A stretch of 64,000 nucleotides of DNA from Planctellipticum sp942493135 (lineage in GTDB: Bacteria; Planctomycetota; Planctomycetia; Planctomycetales; Planctomycetaceae). The notes beneath the pieces were generated by a model. The model saw only the letters and a program-made list of their open reading frames with translations. It made no database searches and was not told where the DNA came from. The stretch covers positions 4,402,001 to 4,466,000 of the forward strand of contig OW818684.1 in assembly GCA_942493135.1 (NCBI GenBank), written 5' to 3'. Position numbers and translations under genes: made by a program. Positions 1 through 9,600 of the stretch are shown piece after piece (position 1 is the first letter of the stretch; every line of letters begins with the position of its first letter).

Positions 1-695
1 GACCAGTTCGACGCATTCGCCAGCTGCTGCAGTCCGGTACTCAGTTCCGGCTCGTACTCCGCCAGCGCTTCCAGGAGCCGGGCCGCTCGCCAGACGAAGA
101 TCCCGCAATTCCAGTAGAAACGTCCGCTGGCCAGGTACTCCGCTGCCGTGGTTGAGTCCGGCTTCTCGCGGAAGCAAGAGACTTCGTAAATTGCGTCGGC
201 ACGGTCGGCCAGCGGTTCGCCCCGTTCGATGTAGCCGAATCCAGTCGCTGGATACGTTGGTCGCACGCCGAACAGTATCAGCCCGCTCGGATGCTGCGCC
301 AGGACCGAAGCCGCCCGCTGGCAGGCGGCCTGAAAGACCTCGTGAGGCTGAATGACATGGTCGGCCGGCAGGACCAGCATCTCAGCCTCGGGATCGGCCT
401 GCAGCAGCCGGATCGCCGCCATTCCCACACAAGGGGCCGTGTTCCGGCCGCACGGTTCGACTAGAAAGTTCTCCGCCGGAACCTGGGGAAGCTGCACCCG
501 GGTGGCTTCGACCTGGCGGGCATTCGTGACGACCCAGATCCGCTCGGGGGGAATCCATGGCTGGCAACGGGCCGCTGTCTGTTGAATCAAAGACTCCGCA
601 CCCGCCAGCGGCAGGAGTTGCTTAGGACGTTGCTTTCGGCTCTGCGGCCAGAAGCGCGTTCCCGTACCACCTGCCATAATCACTGCATGCAGCAT
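1..695 (-). CDS. manC: Mannose-1-phosphate guanylyltransferase (C-terminus cut by window edge)
   Basis: Makes GDP-mannose from mannose-1-phosphate and GTP in the cytoplasm, for glycan and exopolysaccharide synthesis. I translated the reverse strand from the ATG at 695. It begins MLHAVIMAGGTGTRFWPQSR, the nucleotidyltransferase signature loop, followed by KQRPKQLLPL and later the LVLPADHVI segment typical of ManC-type enzymes. About 231 residues are visible and the rest lies beyond position 1. A GGAGG ribosome site sits 8 nt before the ATG, which supports this start. The gene is divergent from prs. A sugar-1-phosphate enzyme of another specificity is possible, but the motif set favours mannose. 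Confidence 0.88.
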   Translation of the reverse strand, partial: MLHAVIMAGGTGTRFWPQSRKQRPKQLLPLAGAESLIQQTAARCQPWIPPERIWVVTNARQVEATRVQLPQVPAENFLVEPCGRNTAPCVGMAAIRLLQADPEAEMLVLPADHVIQPHEVFQAACQRAASVLAQHPSGLILFGVRPTYPATGFGYIERGEPLADRADAIYEVSCFREKPDSTTAAEYLASGRFYWNCGIFVWRAARLLEALAEYEPELSTGLQQLANASNW

Positions 696-1058
696 TGAGA
701 CAACCTCCAGGATAATTCCAGCTTCGACCGGTACTGTTAGCCGGGCCAGGAACCTCCGGGAAGGCAATTCACCCGCGAAATCCAGAAATTCACTCAGGTT
801 GCCTCCCGACCGGAACATCTGAGCGGACCACAGCATGCCGGGACGCATCTTTCGGAAGTGACCGATCGTGCCGATTCTGCAGGAAAACAGGGTTCTGACG
901 CACCGATAGCGACCGGATGACGAAAGTCGCCTGAGCGCCCGCGCTTGACAAGGTGCGCACGGGGGCGGTGAAATGCCTCCGCCGCGGCGGGAAGGATCTC
1001 GACTGTTCGGCTCTCCGACACCCGCCGACAGCCCCTCCTGCCCGGACATTTCTTCGCC
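696..1058. other. Intergenic region between divergent manC and prs
   Basis: 363 bases between two divergent start codons. Apart from the manC ribosome site near 695 and the prs promoter candidate at 945-974, I see no supported gene or repeat. Confidence 0.6.
945..974 (+). promoter_or_regulatory. Candidate sigma-70-type promoter for prs
   Basis: A perfect TTGACA (945-950) is followed after 18 nt by TGAAAT (969-974), 4 of 6 matches to the -10 consensus. It would give a leader of roughly 75-80 nt before the prs ATG. This is inferred from sequence only. Confidence 0.4.
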
Positions 1059-2012
1059 ATGCCGATGTACGACGAGCTCTGCCTACTCAGCGGCCGGGCA
1101 AACCCTCAGCTTGCGACGGAAATCGCTTCATATCTTGGGATTACGCTGGGTGCGGTTGACCTGTCGGACTTTCCGGACGGTGAAATCTCCTGTCGACTCG
1201 ACCAGAACGTCCGCGGACGCGACGTCTTCTTAATCCAGCCGACCGGACCCGCCGTCAACAACAATCTGATGGAGCTGCTGATCCTCATCGATACGTGCCG
1301 CCGCGCCAGCGCCGCACGGATTACGACGGTGATTCCCTACTTCGGCTACGCCCGTCAGGACCGTAAGGACATGGGCCGGGTGCCAATTACCGCCAAACTG
1401 GTGGCGAACCTGATCACCAAGGCCGGGGCCGACCGCGTGCTGGCGATGGACCTGCATGCGGCTCAGATTCAGGGCTTCTTCGACTGCCCGGTGGACCACC
1501 TGTACGCTTCGCCGATCATCGACGACTACTTCCGCTCACTGAATCTCCCCAAGGATCAACTCGTTGTCGTCAGCCCGGACGAGGGGAGCATCAAACGCTC
1601 GCTGCAGCACCTCGACCACCTCGGCGGCAGCCTGGCCATCGTCGACAAACGCCGCGCAAACGCCCTGGAAACCCGCCAGGAAAACCTCATCGGCGGACCA
1701 ATCGAAGGGAAAGTGGCGGTCATCTTCGACGATATGATCACCACCGCCGGTTCGATGGTCGGTGCGGTGAACGTCGTCCGCAAATACGGGGCATCCAAGA
1801 TCTACGTCGGCGCCACGCACGCCGTGCTGTGCGGGAACGCACCGGCCCGGCTCCGCGAGGCCGGGATCGAAGAGATCGTCGTCACCAACAGCCTGCCGCT
1901 CAGCCCGGAACAGCAGCTGCCGAACATCAGGCAGGTCTCCGTCGCTCCGCTGCTCGGCGAAGCGATCCGCCGGATTCACCGCAACGAATCGGTGAGCTAT
2001 TTGTTCGACTGA
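1059..2012 (+). CDS. prs: Ribose-phosphate pyrophosphokinase (PRPP synthetase)
   Basis: Transfers pyrophosphate from ATP to ribose-5-phosphate to make PRPP, the precursor of nucleotides, histidine and NAD. The 317-residue length is standard for class I enzymes. Visible motifs are FPDGE near residue 40, the YFGYARQDRK loop, MDLHAAQIQGFF, SPDEGS and the PRPP-binding segment DDMITTAGSM. A second ATG lies six bases downstream; I kept the first. The 3' end overlaps the end of the convergent cysteine hydrolase gene by 16 bp. No strong Shine-Dalgarno sequence is visible. Confidence 0.97.
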   Translation: MPMYDELCLLSGRANPQLATEIASYLGITLGAVDLSDFPDGEISCRLDQNVRGRDVFLIQPTGPAVNNNLMELLILIDTCRRASAARITTVIPYFGYARQDRKDMGRVPITAKLVANLITKAGADRVLAMDLHAAQIQGFFDCPVDHLYASPIIDDYFRSLNLPKDQLVVVSPDEGSIKRSLQHLDHLGGSLAIVDKRRANALETRQENLIGGPIEGKVAVIFDDMITTAGSMVGAVNVVRKYGASKIYVGATHAVLCGNAPARLREAGIEEIVVTNSLPLSPEQQLPNIRQVSVAPLLGEAIRRIHRNESVSYLFD

Positions 2013-2941
2013 GCCGCAGCCGCTGGTTTGACCGGGTCGGCCGAGCCAGCGATGACCTTCGTCAGGTCTTCGCCGGAGATCGACGGGCACCAGTACCGCT
2101 CGATGTGCTCGATCACCATTTCGGTGCCGCGAGCATGGCTGACAAACGGCGGCTGCCGCGGATCGTACATGGCGTCGGTCAGGTCCCGGGCCAGCACCAC
2201 GTTGAACTTCAGTCGCGTCAGCTGACGAATGCCGAAGGGCCGGCCCAGCACGCACATATTGGTGTGCACGCCCATCATCACGATGTTCTTGATTCCGTGC
2301 GTTGTGCAGAAGCTGTAGATCTCGTCGCCCGAATCGCTGATGCCGTCGAAGCCGATGATATCCAGACCGGCGTGTTGCCGGCTGAAGACCCGCACGGCGG
2401 CGCCAACGACCGGGTCGTCGCAGGGGGACTTCGAAACATCCACCGGCAGTTCCGGTTCGATCCCCTCATCGCGGTGACACCAGCCCTGCAGCGGAAACGG
2501 CGACTCGACCTTCGGCGTCAGCTTCATGCGGTTGCGATGCGGCGTCCCCTCGTAAAAATCGAGCGTCCCGCTCGGCGAATGAATGATCATCGCTCCGTGA
2601 CTGCGAGCCGCGGTCAGTACCGTATTCATCCGCGGAACCATCTCCCCGACTCGCTGGGCCGACAATTTGCAGTAGTGGTCGTTCCACATGTCGCAGATGA
2701 CAAGAACCGTTTCGGACGCCTTCCATTCCTGAGGCGTCTCGACGGCTTCGATCCGGCCGCTGCCTGGCGGCTCTTCGACACGGCGGCGGGTCTGAACGAG
2801 AAACGTCCCTGGCACGACCGGCCGGACCGCGGGGGCGTCCTGAGCCCACAACCGCGCCGGTGACTCCGATTGGGTGACCAAGCTGCCAAAACCAGCCAGC
2901 GCAAGGCAGAGCATCCGACACAGCATTCGGATAATCCTCAT
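1997..2941 (-). CDS. Secreted isochorismatase-like cysteine hydrolase
   Basis: A 314-residue member of the isochorismatase-like cysteine hydrolase fold. An N-terminal hydrophobic segment (about residues 5-22) looks like a signal peptide, which is unusual for this mostly cytoplasmic family. The catalytic aspartate is probably in the VICDMWNDHYC segment, and the nucleophile cysteine is in GVHTNMCVLGR, the typical 'TNMC' elbow. The substrate cannot be read from sequence; amidases, nicotinamidases and isochorismatases all share this core. It starts 17 bp after the end of the cytochrome/beta-propeller gene and may be co-transcribed with it. Confidence 0.82.
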   Translation of the reverse strand: MRIIRMLCRMLCLALAGFGSLVTQSESPARLWAQDAPAVRPVVPGTFLVQTRRRVEEPPGSGRIEAVETPQEWKASETVLVICDMWNDHYCKLSAQRVGEMVPRMNTVLTAARSHGAMIIHSPSGTLDFYEGTPHRNRMKLTPKVESPFPLQGWCHRDEGIEPELPVDVSKSPCDDPVVGAAVRVFSRQHAGLDIIGFDGISDSGDEIYSFCTTHGIKNIVMMGVHTNMCVLGRPFGIRQLTRLKFNVVLARDLTDAMYDPRQPPFVSHARGTEMVIEHIERYWCPSISGEDLTKVIAGSADPVKPAAAAQSNK

Positions 2942-2957
2942 TCGTGAAGCCGCGGTT

Positions 2958-4796
2958 CTATAGCGAACGCAGATAGTCCAACAGGTCGGCCAGTTCCTGT
3001 TCCGTAAGGGCTTCGCCGGCGATGTCTTCCGGGCGGTGATGCTTGCTCAGCACCTCGTCCAGCGACTTCGCACGACCATCGTGCAGGAATCGCCGCCGGG
3101 TATAGAGCCCTCGCAGCGTCGGCGGATTGAACTCCCGCATCCGGTCCCGCGGTCCCACCAGTCCCACCGCATAGATCTTATCGCTGGTCAGATGGTCGCC
3201 GGCGTGGCATTCCGCGCAGGCTCCCTTACCCTCAAAAACCGCCAGACCACGCCGGGCGGCCTCGGTCAGGTCTCCCGTCGAGGTCCGATGGGGATTGGCC
3301 GCCGGTTCGAGCGTCTCCAGATAGGCCAGCAGCGCCGCGGTATCCGCCGCAGTGATCTCCTTCTGAGTGCTCATCGATTCCTTGAGCGAACGGCGCATGG
3401 CGTCCGACAAGTCGGTCTGCCAGCCGTGCCACGTCCACGGACCGGTCGCCGTCACGGCCCGCAGGGTCGGCGTCAATTTCGGCGCGCCATAGCCGCCGTC
3501 GTTCTTGGTGTCGAACATCTGCTGCGACGTGTGGCCTTCGGTATGGCAGGTGTGGCAGCTGTACCAGCTGTTGTGGGATCGGTCGGCATCGTAGAACAGC
3601 TGTTCGCCGCGGCGGGCAAGGCTCAGTTCCGATGGGCCTCCCAGCGAGATTTCCCGGATGACCGTCCGTTCGGCGAGATCCACAACTTGGAGCGAGTTCT
3701 TCAGGGCGTTGGCGACAACCACGGTCGATGCCCCGGCGAATTGCAGACCGAGCGGACGTCCCCCCAGGCGAATCCGGCCGAACGCCTGCCGGTCCCGTTC
3801 GAGTTCCCGTGGCAGGAAGTCCCCCGGATCGCCCCCCGGCCACGGAATGGCGTCAAGCTGCAGCATCAGCAGCTCGTGGCTGCCGCCGCAGGACACAACG
3901 ACCCACTTCCCGTCAGGCGACAGCACCGCCGCGTGCGCGTCGCCCACGGCGGCCGCATGGACATCAAGGCCCATCTGCTTCTGATCGCCGATGTCGCCGT
4001 CCGGCATGGGGAACTTCGTCAGCCGGTTGTCGATGACCCAGCCGATTTCGATATTCCGCGTCGTCACAGGGAACCCGCGGTTCACCGCGTGCGGCAGAAG
4101 CAGCAGAGAACTGTCCGGCGTCACCACCGGCGTCCCCAGGTTGAAGGCAACGTCGAACACTTTGCGGCGGCTGATCAGTTCGCCCGACTGTCCGTCGTGA
4201 ACGAGAATCTCTGCCGGGGAATTGCAGCAGCTCGCCAGCCAGCGACCATTCGGCGAGATCGTCAATGTCCGGGGGACTCCGCCGGTCTCCCAGGTCGCGT
4301 CGATCTCACCCGTCGCGGGACTCACGACGGCAATCCGGTCGCTCGTGGACAACGTGACGAACAGCCGCGGAGGCTGACCGTCAGTTCGATGGACAGCCAT
4401 GCCGCGCGGCTCATCGCCGATCGCGACGACCCGTTCCAGAGTCAACGTGTCTCCGGACCGTCGAACAAAGGCCAGCGAGTCGGCGTCCTTCAGGCTCACG
4501 GCGGCGAGATGAGAATCAATCCAGACGACGTCCGCCGGGCCGGCGCCGACCGTCAGTTCCTGCAGCAGTTCTCCCCGGTTGACATCCACCAGCGAGACCG
4601 ACCCCGCAGTACTGTTGGCGCTGAGCGCCAGCCGCCCGTCATCAGTCAGGGCCACCGCCACCGGCGACCGATGCACTTGGCCGGCGGAAGCCGCGGGGCT
4701 GTCGACTTTTGCTTGCGGAGACTCGGCCTGACACCAGCTCCATGCGGCCGTGACCGCCAGCGCCAAGCCGCACGTGATCCATCCTCGCGCGTGCAT
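2958..4796 (-). CDS. Secreted beta-propeller protein fused to a di-haem c-type cytochrome domain
   Basis: About 612 residues. An N-terminal signal peptide precedes a YVTN/WD40-like propeller of about 350 residues (recurring SPxG(R/K)W and DG(R/Q) strand motifs). A cytochrome region follows with two haem sites, CHTCH and CAECH, resembling MauG/cytochrome-c-peroxidase proteins. With a TTG start at 4838 the haem cysteines would be residues 428/431 and 541/544. I prefer the ATG at 4796, where GGAGAG lies 7 nt upstream and the signal peptide begins directly. Likely a periplasmic electron-transfer or oxidative enzyme; the substrate is unknown. Confidence 0.82.
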   Translation of the reverse strand: MHARGWITCGLALAVTAAWSWCQAESPQAKVDSPAASAGQVHRSPVAVALTDDGRLALSANSTAGSVSLVDVNRGELLQELTVGAGPADVVWIDSHLAAVSLKDADSLAFVRRSGDTLTLERVVAIGDEPRGMAVHRTDGQPPRLFVTLSTSDRIAVVSPATGEIDATWETGGVPRTLTISPNGRWLASCCNSPAEILVHDGQSGELISRRKVFDVAFNLGTPVVTPDSSLLLLPHAVNRGFPVTTRNIEIGWVIDNRLTKFPMPDGDIGDQKQMGLDVHAAAVGDAHAAVLSPDGKWVVVSCGGSHELLMLQLDAIPWPGGDPGDFLPRELERDRQAFGRIRLGGRPLGLQFAGASTVVVANALKNSLQVVDLAERTVIREISLGGPSELSLARRGEQLFYDADRSHNSWYSCHTCHTEGHTSQQMFDTKNDGGYGAPKLTPTLRAVTATGPWTWHGWQTDLSDAMRRSLKESMSTQKEITAADTAALLAYLETLEPAANPHRTSTGDLTEAARRGLAVFEGKGACAECHAGDHLTSDKIYAVGLVGPRDRMREFNPPTLRGLYTRRRFLHDGRAKSLDEVLSKHHRPEDIAGEALTEQELADLLDYLRSL

Positions 4797-4896
4797 TCGA
4801 AATCTCTCCGAGTCGTCAGATTTCACGGGCAGAGACAACCACCCCTGATCGGAAATAGTTTATACGAGACTTTCCGGCGAGTGTCAGTGAATCTGC

Positions 4897-5817
4897 TCAC
4901 ATCCGCTGAATCTGGATTTCTCCAATCCGACAGTCCGTGGCTGTGCGAGTCATCCTTGCAGGCAGCAGATCCAGGGCGTTCTCGACGGCCGCAGCGACTC
5001 CCAGTCGAATCGCGTCAATCATCGGAAGCCCTTCGGAGACTCCCACAGCGATCCCCGCGGCCAGGCTGTCGCCGCAGCCGATGGGATTCACAGCCTTGAC
5101 GCGCGGCGGCAGGACGCGGATGTCGCCGTCAGGTCCCGAGGCGAGCAAGCTGCCTGCTCCCTGGCTGACCACGACCCATTGAGTTCCGTGGCTGCGCAGT
5201 TCGTGCATCGCTGCCAGGATCTCGGACTCCGTGGACAGCGTGCGACCGACCGTCCATCCCAGCTCGTCTCGATTGGGTTTCACGAGTAATGGCTTCAGCG
5301 GCAGACATTCGAGCAGGTCCTGCCCGCGAATGTCCAGAATGATGGGGCGGTCCACGGTCTGCATCAGCCGCCGGCAGTACCCTGCCGGCGCTCGCTCCGG
5401 CAACGAGCCTGTCAGAACGACCAGGGACGACTTGGCCGCCAGTTCGGGGAGTTCGCCGAGATAGCGATCGAGTTCGGCAGCCGTTAACGCTCCGGCATTC
5501 TCCACCAGTTCGGTCGTCGCCCCTGTAAAAGCATCCAGCAGCGTCGTACAGACACGCGTCGGAGTCGCCACATCGAGCCAGCGGGACGGAATTCCCAGCT
5601 TCCGGAAGTCGGCCGCAATCTGGCGCCCTGTGGCTCCGCCGACCGGACACCATAGGCTGGCCGCCGCACCGAGATTGTGAACGGCGGCCGCAACATTCAG
5701 AACTTTCCCCGAAGCGCAGGCGTGGGTCGCACGAGCCCGGTTGACATCGCCAACGGTCAGCCGGTCGAACTGCAGAATCTGCTGCCAGGCAGGAGTCAAA
5801 CCGACAGAAAGTATCAC
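4897..5817 (-). CDS. PfkB-family sugar kinase (1-phosphofructokinase / tagatose-6-phosphate kinase type)
   Basis: Phosphorylates a sugar or sugar phosphate with ATP in the cytoplasm. The 306 residues carry the N-terminal LTPAWQQ strand and SGKVLNVAAA motif of the FruK/LacC branch, a VKPNRDEL segment and the C-terminal signature NPIGCGDSLAAG, in which the aspartate is the catalytic base. The start codon appears to be GTG at 5817. It lies in a run of minus-strand genes, 59 bp or more from each neighbour, so co-transcription is uncertain. The exact substrate cannot be assigned, because no PTS genes are nearby. Confidence 0.85.
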   Translation of the reverse strand: MILSVGLTPAWQQILQFDRLTVGDVNRARATHACASGKVLNVAAAVHNLGAAASLWCPVGGATGRQIAADFRKLGIPSRWLDVATPTRVCTTLLDAFTGATTELVENAGALTAAELDRYLGELPELAAKSSLVVLTGSLPERAPAGYCRRLMQTVDRPIILDIRGQDLLECLPLKPLLVKPNRDELGWTVGRTLSTESEILAAMHELRSHGTQWVVVSQGAGSLLASGPDGDIRVLPPRVKAVNPIGCGDSLAAGIAVGVSEGLPMIDAIRLGVAAAVENALDLLPARMTRTATDCRIGEIQIQRM

Positions 5818-5930
5818 GCCTTATCTTCCAATCTGCGTTCGGACGGGGCGGGAAGACTCGGTCGCTGCGAAGGCCGACCGGCACGTCGTATATATCGCAG
5901 ATCCCGGCGGCTGCATACCGACGAGAGGCG

Positions 5931-6458
5931 TCAGGCCCGGGGGCCGATCAATCGACGCATCTTCTCGTAGAGTTCACTCCATTCCACGGGTTTGACGACG
6001 AAGTCATCCGCCCCTGCGTCGAGTGCCCGACGATGGTGCGTCTCGTCATCGCCCGCAGTCACGGCGATAATCACCCCGCGGTATTCCGCCTCCCGAAGGG
6101 CCTGGATCGCCGTCGTGCCATCCATGACCGGCATGTGCAGATCCATCAGCACTGCAGCGTAGGGACGATTGAAGATGATGCCTTCGAGAGCAGCTTTGAC
6201 GGCGGCACGCCCGTTTTCCACAACGTCCACGACGGTGCAATGGGAACGGAGCGACCGGCGCATCATCTGCCCGATCATCGGGCTGTCCTCTGCAACGAGG
6301 ATACGGTCCCATTCAGAGTCTGCTCCGAGATCCTGGGGCGGCACGATGGTAACTCTCAGAGGAGGCGGCTTCGAACAACGCTGCCGCGCAGCAACTTGAA
6401 GTTGGTCTCTTGCACTCGCGATGAGCTGTCTTTCCGCAGAACGCGGACTCCCGATCAA
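5931..6458 (-). CDS. Stand-alone response-regulator receiver protein
   Basis: A single REC domain occupies roughly residues 50-170. It contains the acidic pair in VAEDSPMIG, the phosphoacceptor aspartate in VLMDLHMPVMDG, a conserved threonine in AVTAGDD and the lysine in FVVKPVEW. There is no output domain. The first ~48 residues are poorly conserved and the frame begins at TTG (6458) a few codons after a stop, so the real start may be further in. It lies downstream of the hybrid histidine kinase on the same strand, which suggests it receives phosphate from that kinase or works as a CheY-like diffusible element. Confidence 0.85.
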   Translation of the reverse strand: MIGSPRSAERQLIASARDQLQVAARQRCSKPPPLRVTIVPPQDLGADSEWDRILVAEDSPMIGQMMRRSLRSHCTVVDVVENGRAAVKAALEGIIFNRPYAAVLMDLHMPVMDGTTAIQALREAEYRGVIIAVTAGDDETHHRRALDAGADDFVVKPVEWSELYEKMRRLIGPRA

Positions 6459-6676
6459 CGAGATTGTTTAAACGGTGGAAACCCTATGGCGATTGTCGCC
6501 CTGAGCGCCCAGCAGTGCTTGCTCAATGCTGTTCGTTACACAGCAATCGCAACAAGCTCGTTTTGAAAACAGCAAGATGCGCAGACCGTGTCGACATTAC
6601 GAGAGAAGATGCGGCGTATCGATTTGCCGGTGCGGTTGCCCGGTCCTTTTACCGTCCGACGATTCGATTCCCGGAG

Positions 6677-9600
6677 TCATTCGCCTGGAGGCCGCCCGGA
6701 CAGCACGGTTTTACGGGGATGCAATTTGACAGCGGCCTCCAGCAATTCAATCAGGCTCACCTGCTCGATTGGCTTGCTGGCGTATGCGTCGCAACCCGCC
6801 GCCAGACACTTCTGACCGTCGCCACCCATCGCGTTCGCAGTCAGCGCGACAATCGGCAGGACGCACCCCCCGTCTCGCAATTGCCGCGTGAGCGCGTAGC
6901 CGTTCATCTCCGGCATCATCATATCGGTCAAGATCAGATCGACGCCCGGGTCTGCCTTCAGTAGTCCATCGACAGTTCCGTCGACCGTCAGTGACTCCAG
7001 CGCCCTTCGACCGTTCTCGAACAATCGGACCTCGGCCCCGGCCTTTCGCAGAATAAACGAGATCAATCGCCGGTTGTCCGGTCCATCTTCAGCAAACAGA
7101 ACCCGAACGCCCGCAAGCGGCTGCGGTCGACACGGCGCCGACGGAGCCGGCACTTGTAGCTTCGCCCGATCGATGCATGTCGGGCCCGCTTCCTGCGGAA
7201 GTACGGCGGCAATCCGCACCGTAAAGATGCTCCCTGAGCCGGGCTCGCTTCGGACGCTGATGTCTCCACCCATCAGCTCGGCCAACCGTCGACTGATCCG
7301 CAAACCAAGTCCTGTGCCCCCGAATTTCCGAGTCGTCGTCGAGTCGGCCTGTTGGAAAGCCTCAAACAACAGTTCCAACTGTTCGGCGTTCATTCCGATT
7401 CCCGTGTCTTCCACGTCGAATCGAATCGACGGGCCCCGCGGACCGCCGGGCTCGAATCCCGCCGTCACGGTCACCCGGCCGAGCTCCGTGAATTTGATCG
7501 CATTGCTGACCAGATTCACAAGAATCTGCTTCAGACGTACCGGATCGGACTCGATCGTTGCCGGAAGCTCTTCCCGGCAGCTGACTTCAAGTCTGATGCC
7601 TTTTGCCTGCGCCTTCACGAGCATCAGCTCCCGGACATCTTCCAGGAGTCGCATCGGTTGCATGGCGACTTGTTCGATCGTCATCTTGCCGGCTTCGATT
7701 TTCGAGACATCGAGAATGTCGTTGATCAGCGCCAGCAGATGTTCGCCGTTGCGACGGATCGTCGAAATGTAATCCAGACGCTCGTCCCGCTCCAGCGGTA
7801 CATCCTCTTCGTCCGCAAGCAGCTCGGTGTATCCCAGGATGGCCGTCATCGGCGTGCGGATTTCATGGCTCATGTTCGCCAGAAACTCGCTCTTGAGCCG
7901 ACTGGCCTCCCTGGCCTTGACCGCCATTTCCTCGGCCCGCCGGTTGGCTACTTCGAGTCTCCGGTTCGTCGCCAACTGGGATTCTTCCGCCTGCTTACGG
8001 GCGCTGATGTCCTGGGCAATCCCCAGGTAACCGACGACTTCGTCCCGACCGGTCAGAACGACGTTGACCGTCAGCAATACGGGAAATTGCGATCCATCCT
8101 TGCGCACGTAAGTCCATTCCCGCAGTTCGGAGCCGAATCGTTCCACGTTCTCGACGAAAACACGGAATCCTTCGACGGAGTATCCGAGTTCCCGCGACAG
8201 CTCCTGTCCACGGGCTTCGACTTCTTCTTTCAGATGAATGACTCCCGGCGTGTGAATTCCAATCATCTCGCGGGCGCTGTACCCGAGCAGTCGCTCGGCG
8301 CCGCGATTGAAAATGGTGATCAGACCGTCGGGATCTACGGCAATGATCGAAAACTCGGCGGCGGCATCGAGCACTCCTCGAATCAGAGCTGACGATCGGA
8401 CGGCCTCGAATTCAGCGGTCTTTCGTCGGGTAATATCCTGGAATGCTCCATACAGCCGCAGCGGGCGATCATTCGCATACTCGACCTGTCCGACGGCCCG
8501 GACCCAGATCGAGCGCCCGGTCGTTGTCTCAAGCGGCAATTCCAGATCCCACGATTCGCCGTTTGCGATGGCCTCCTCGATCGCCTTCTGAATCACTGGC
8601 CGGGCTGCAGGAGCGTAAAACGCCACGGCTTCGTCCAGGGTCGGGCGATAGCCGACCGGCACCTCGTGAATCCGGCACGTCTGAGCCGTCCAGTGAACCT
8701 GTTGGGTCGTCAGATCCAGTTCCCACCCTCCGACGCCGGCCACTTCACCGGCCCGCTCCAGAAACCGCTCACTTTCTCGCAGCCGCTGCTGAGACTCTTT
8801 GAGGTCCGTAATGTCGACGCAACCGCCCGCATATCCCAAAAAGCTTCCGGTCGGCGAATAACGGGCCGCGCCCCGGGCTTCGATCCAGCGATAGACTCCA
8901 TCGTGTCGCCGGAGCCGGTACGTCGCCGCATACGGCGACCGGGCGTCGAAGGCCGTCCGGTACCTCGTCAGGCACATTTCCCGGTCCTCGGGATGCAGGC
9001 CTTCGGCCCAGCCATCCCCCAGTTCCTCCTCCAGCGGCCTGCCGCGAAACAGCAGCCACGCCTTGTTGAAATCGGTGCAGCCGGTATCGGGTCCCGACAG
9101 CCAGGTCATCGTGGGGATGCTGTCGGCGAGCTGTCGGTATCGTTCTTCTGTCTCCGCCCGAAAACGATCCGCAAGTACCTGGGTTGTGACGTCCTGAATT
9201 GTTCCGTGAAGACCGCAAAGCTCACCGGCTGCGTCTAATCTCGCACTGCCGCTCACCGCCACATATCTCTCGTCCGCGTCGCTGGTTCGCAGTACCAGCT
9301 TGATTTGATCGCCCGTCGCCAGTGCTCGGTTCAATGCCTCGTCAAGACGTCGCCCGGATTCGGAGTCGTACAGTGCGAGCAATTGCGAATAGGCCGGCGG
9401 TTGATCGGCCGGCTCCAAGCGATGAATTCTGAAAATCTGAGCCGTCCAGCGCATTGTCCCGGTCGACAGATCCCTGGACCAGTGTCCCAGGTTGGCGGAC
9501 TTCTCGGCCTCGTCGAGCTGTCGAACCTGTTCGACTAACCGGGCCCGATTTTTCTTCAACCGGGTAATGTCGCTCAGGACAACAATGTAGCCGCTGTCCG

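Noticed and set aside
3036..5099. 687-residue open frame on the plus strand across the cytochrome gene
   Set aside because: It is antisense to a gene with clear motifs and signal peptide; its translation is Arg/Pro/His-rich with no domain. High-GC genes often leave open frames on the other strand.
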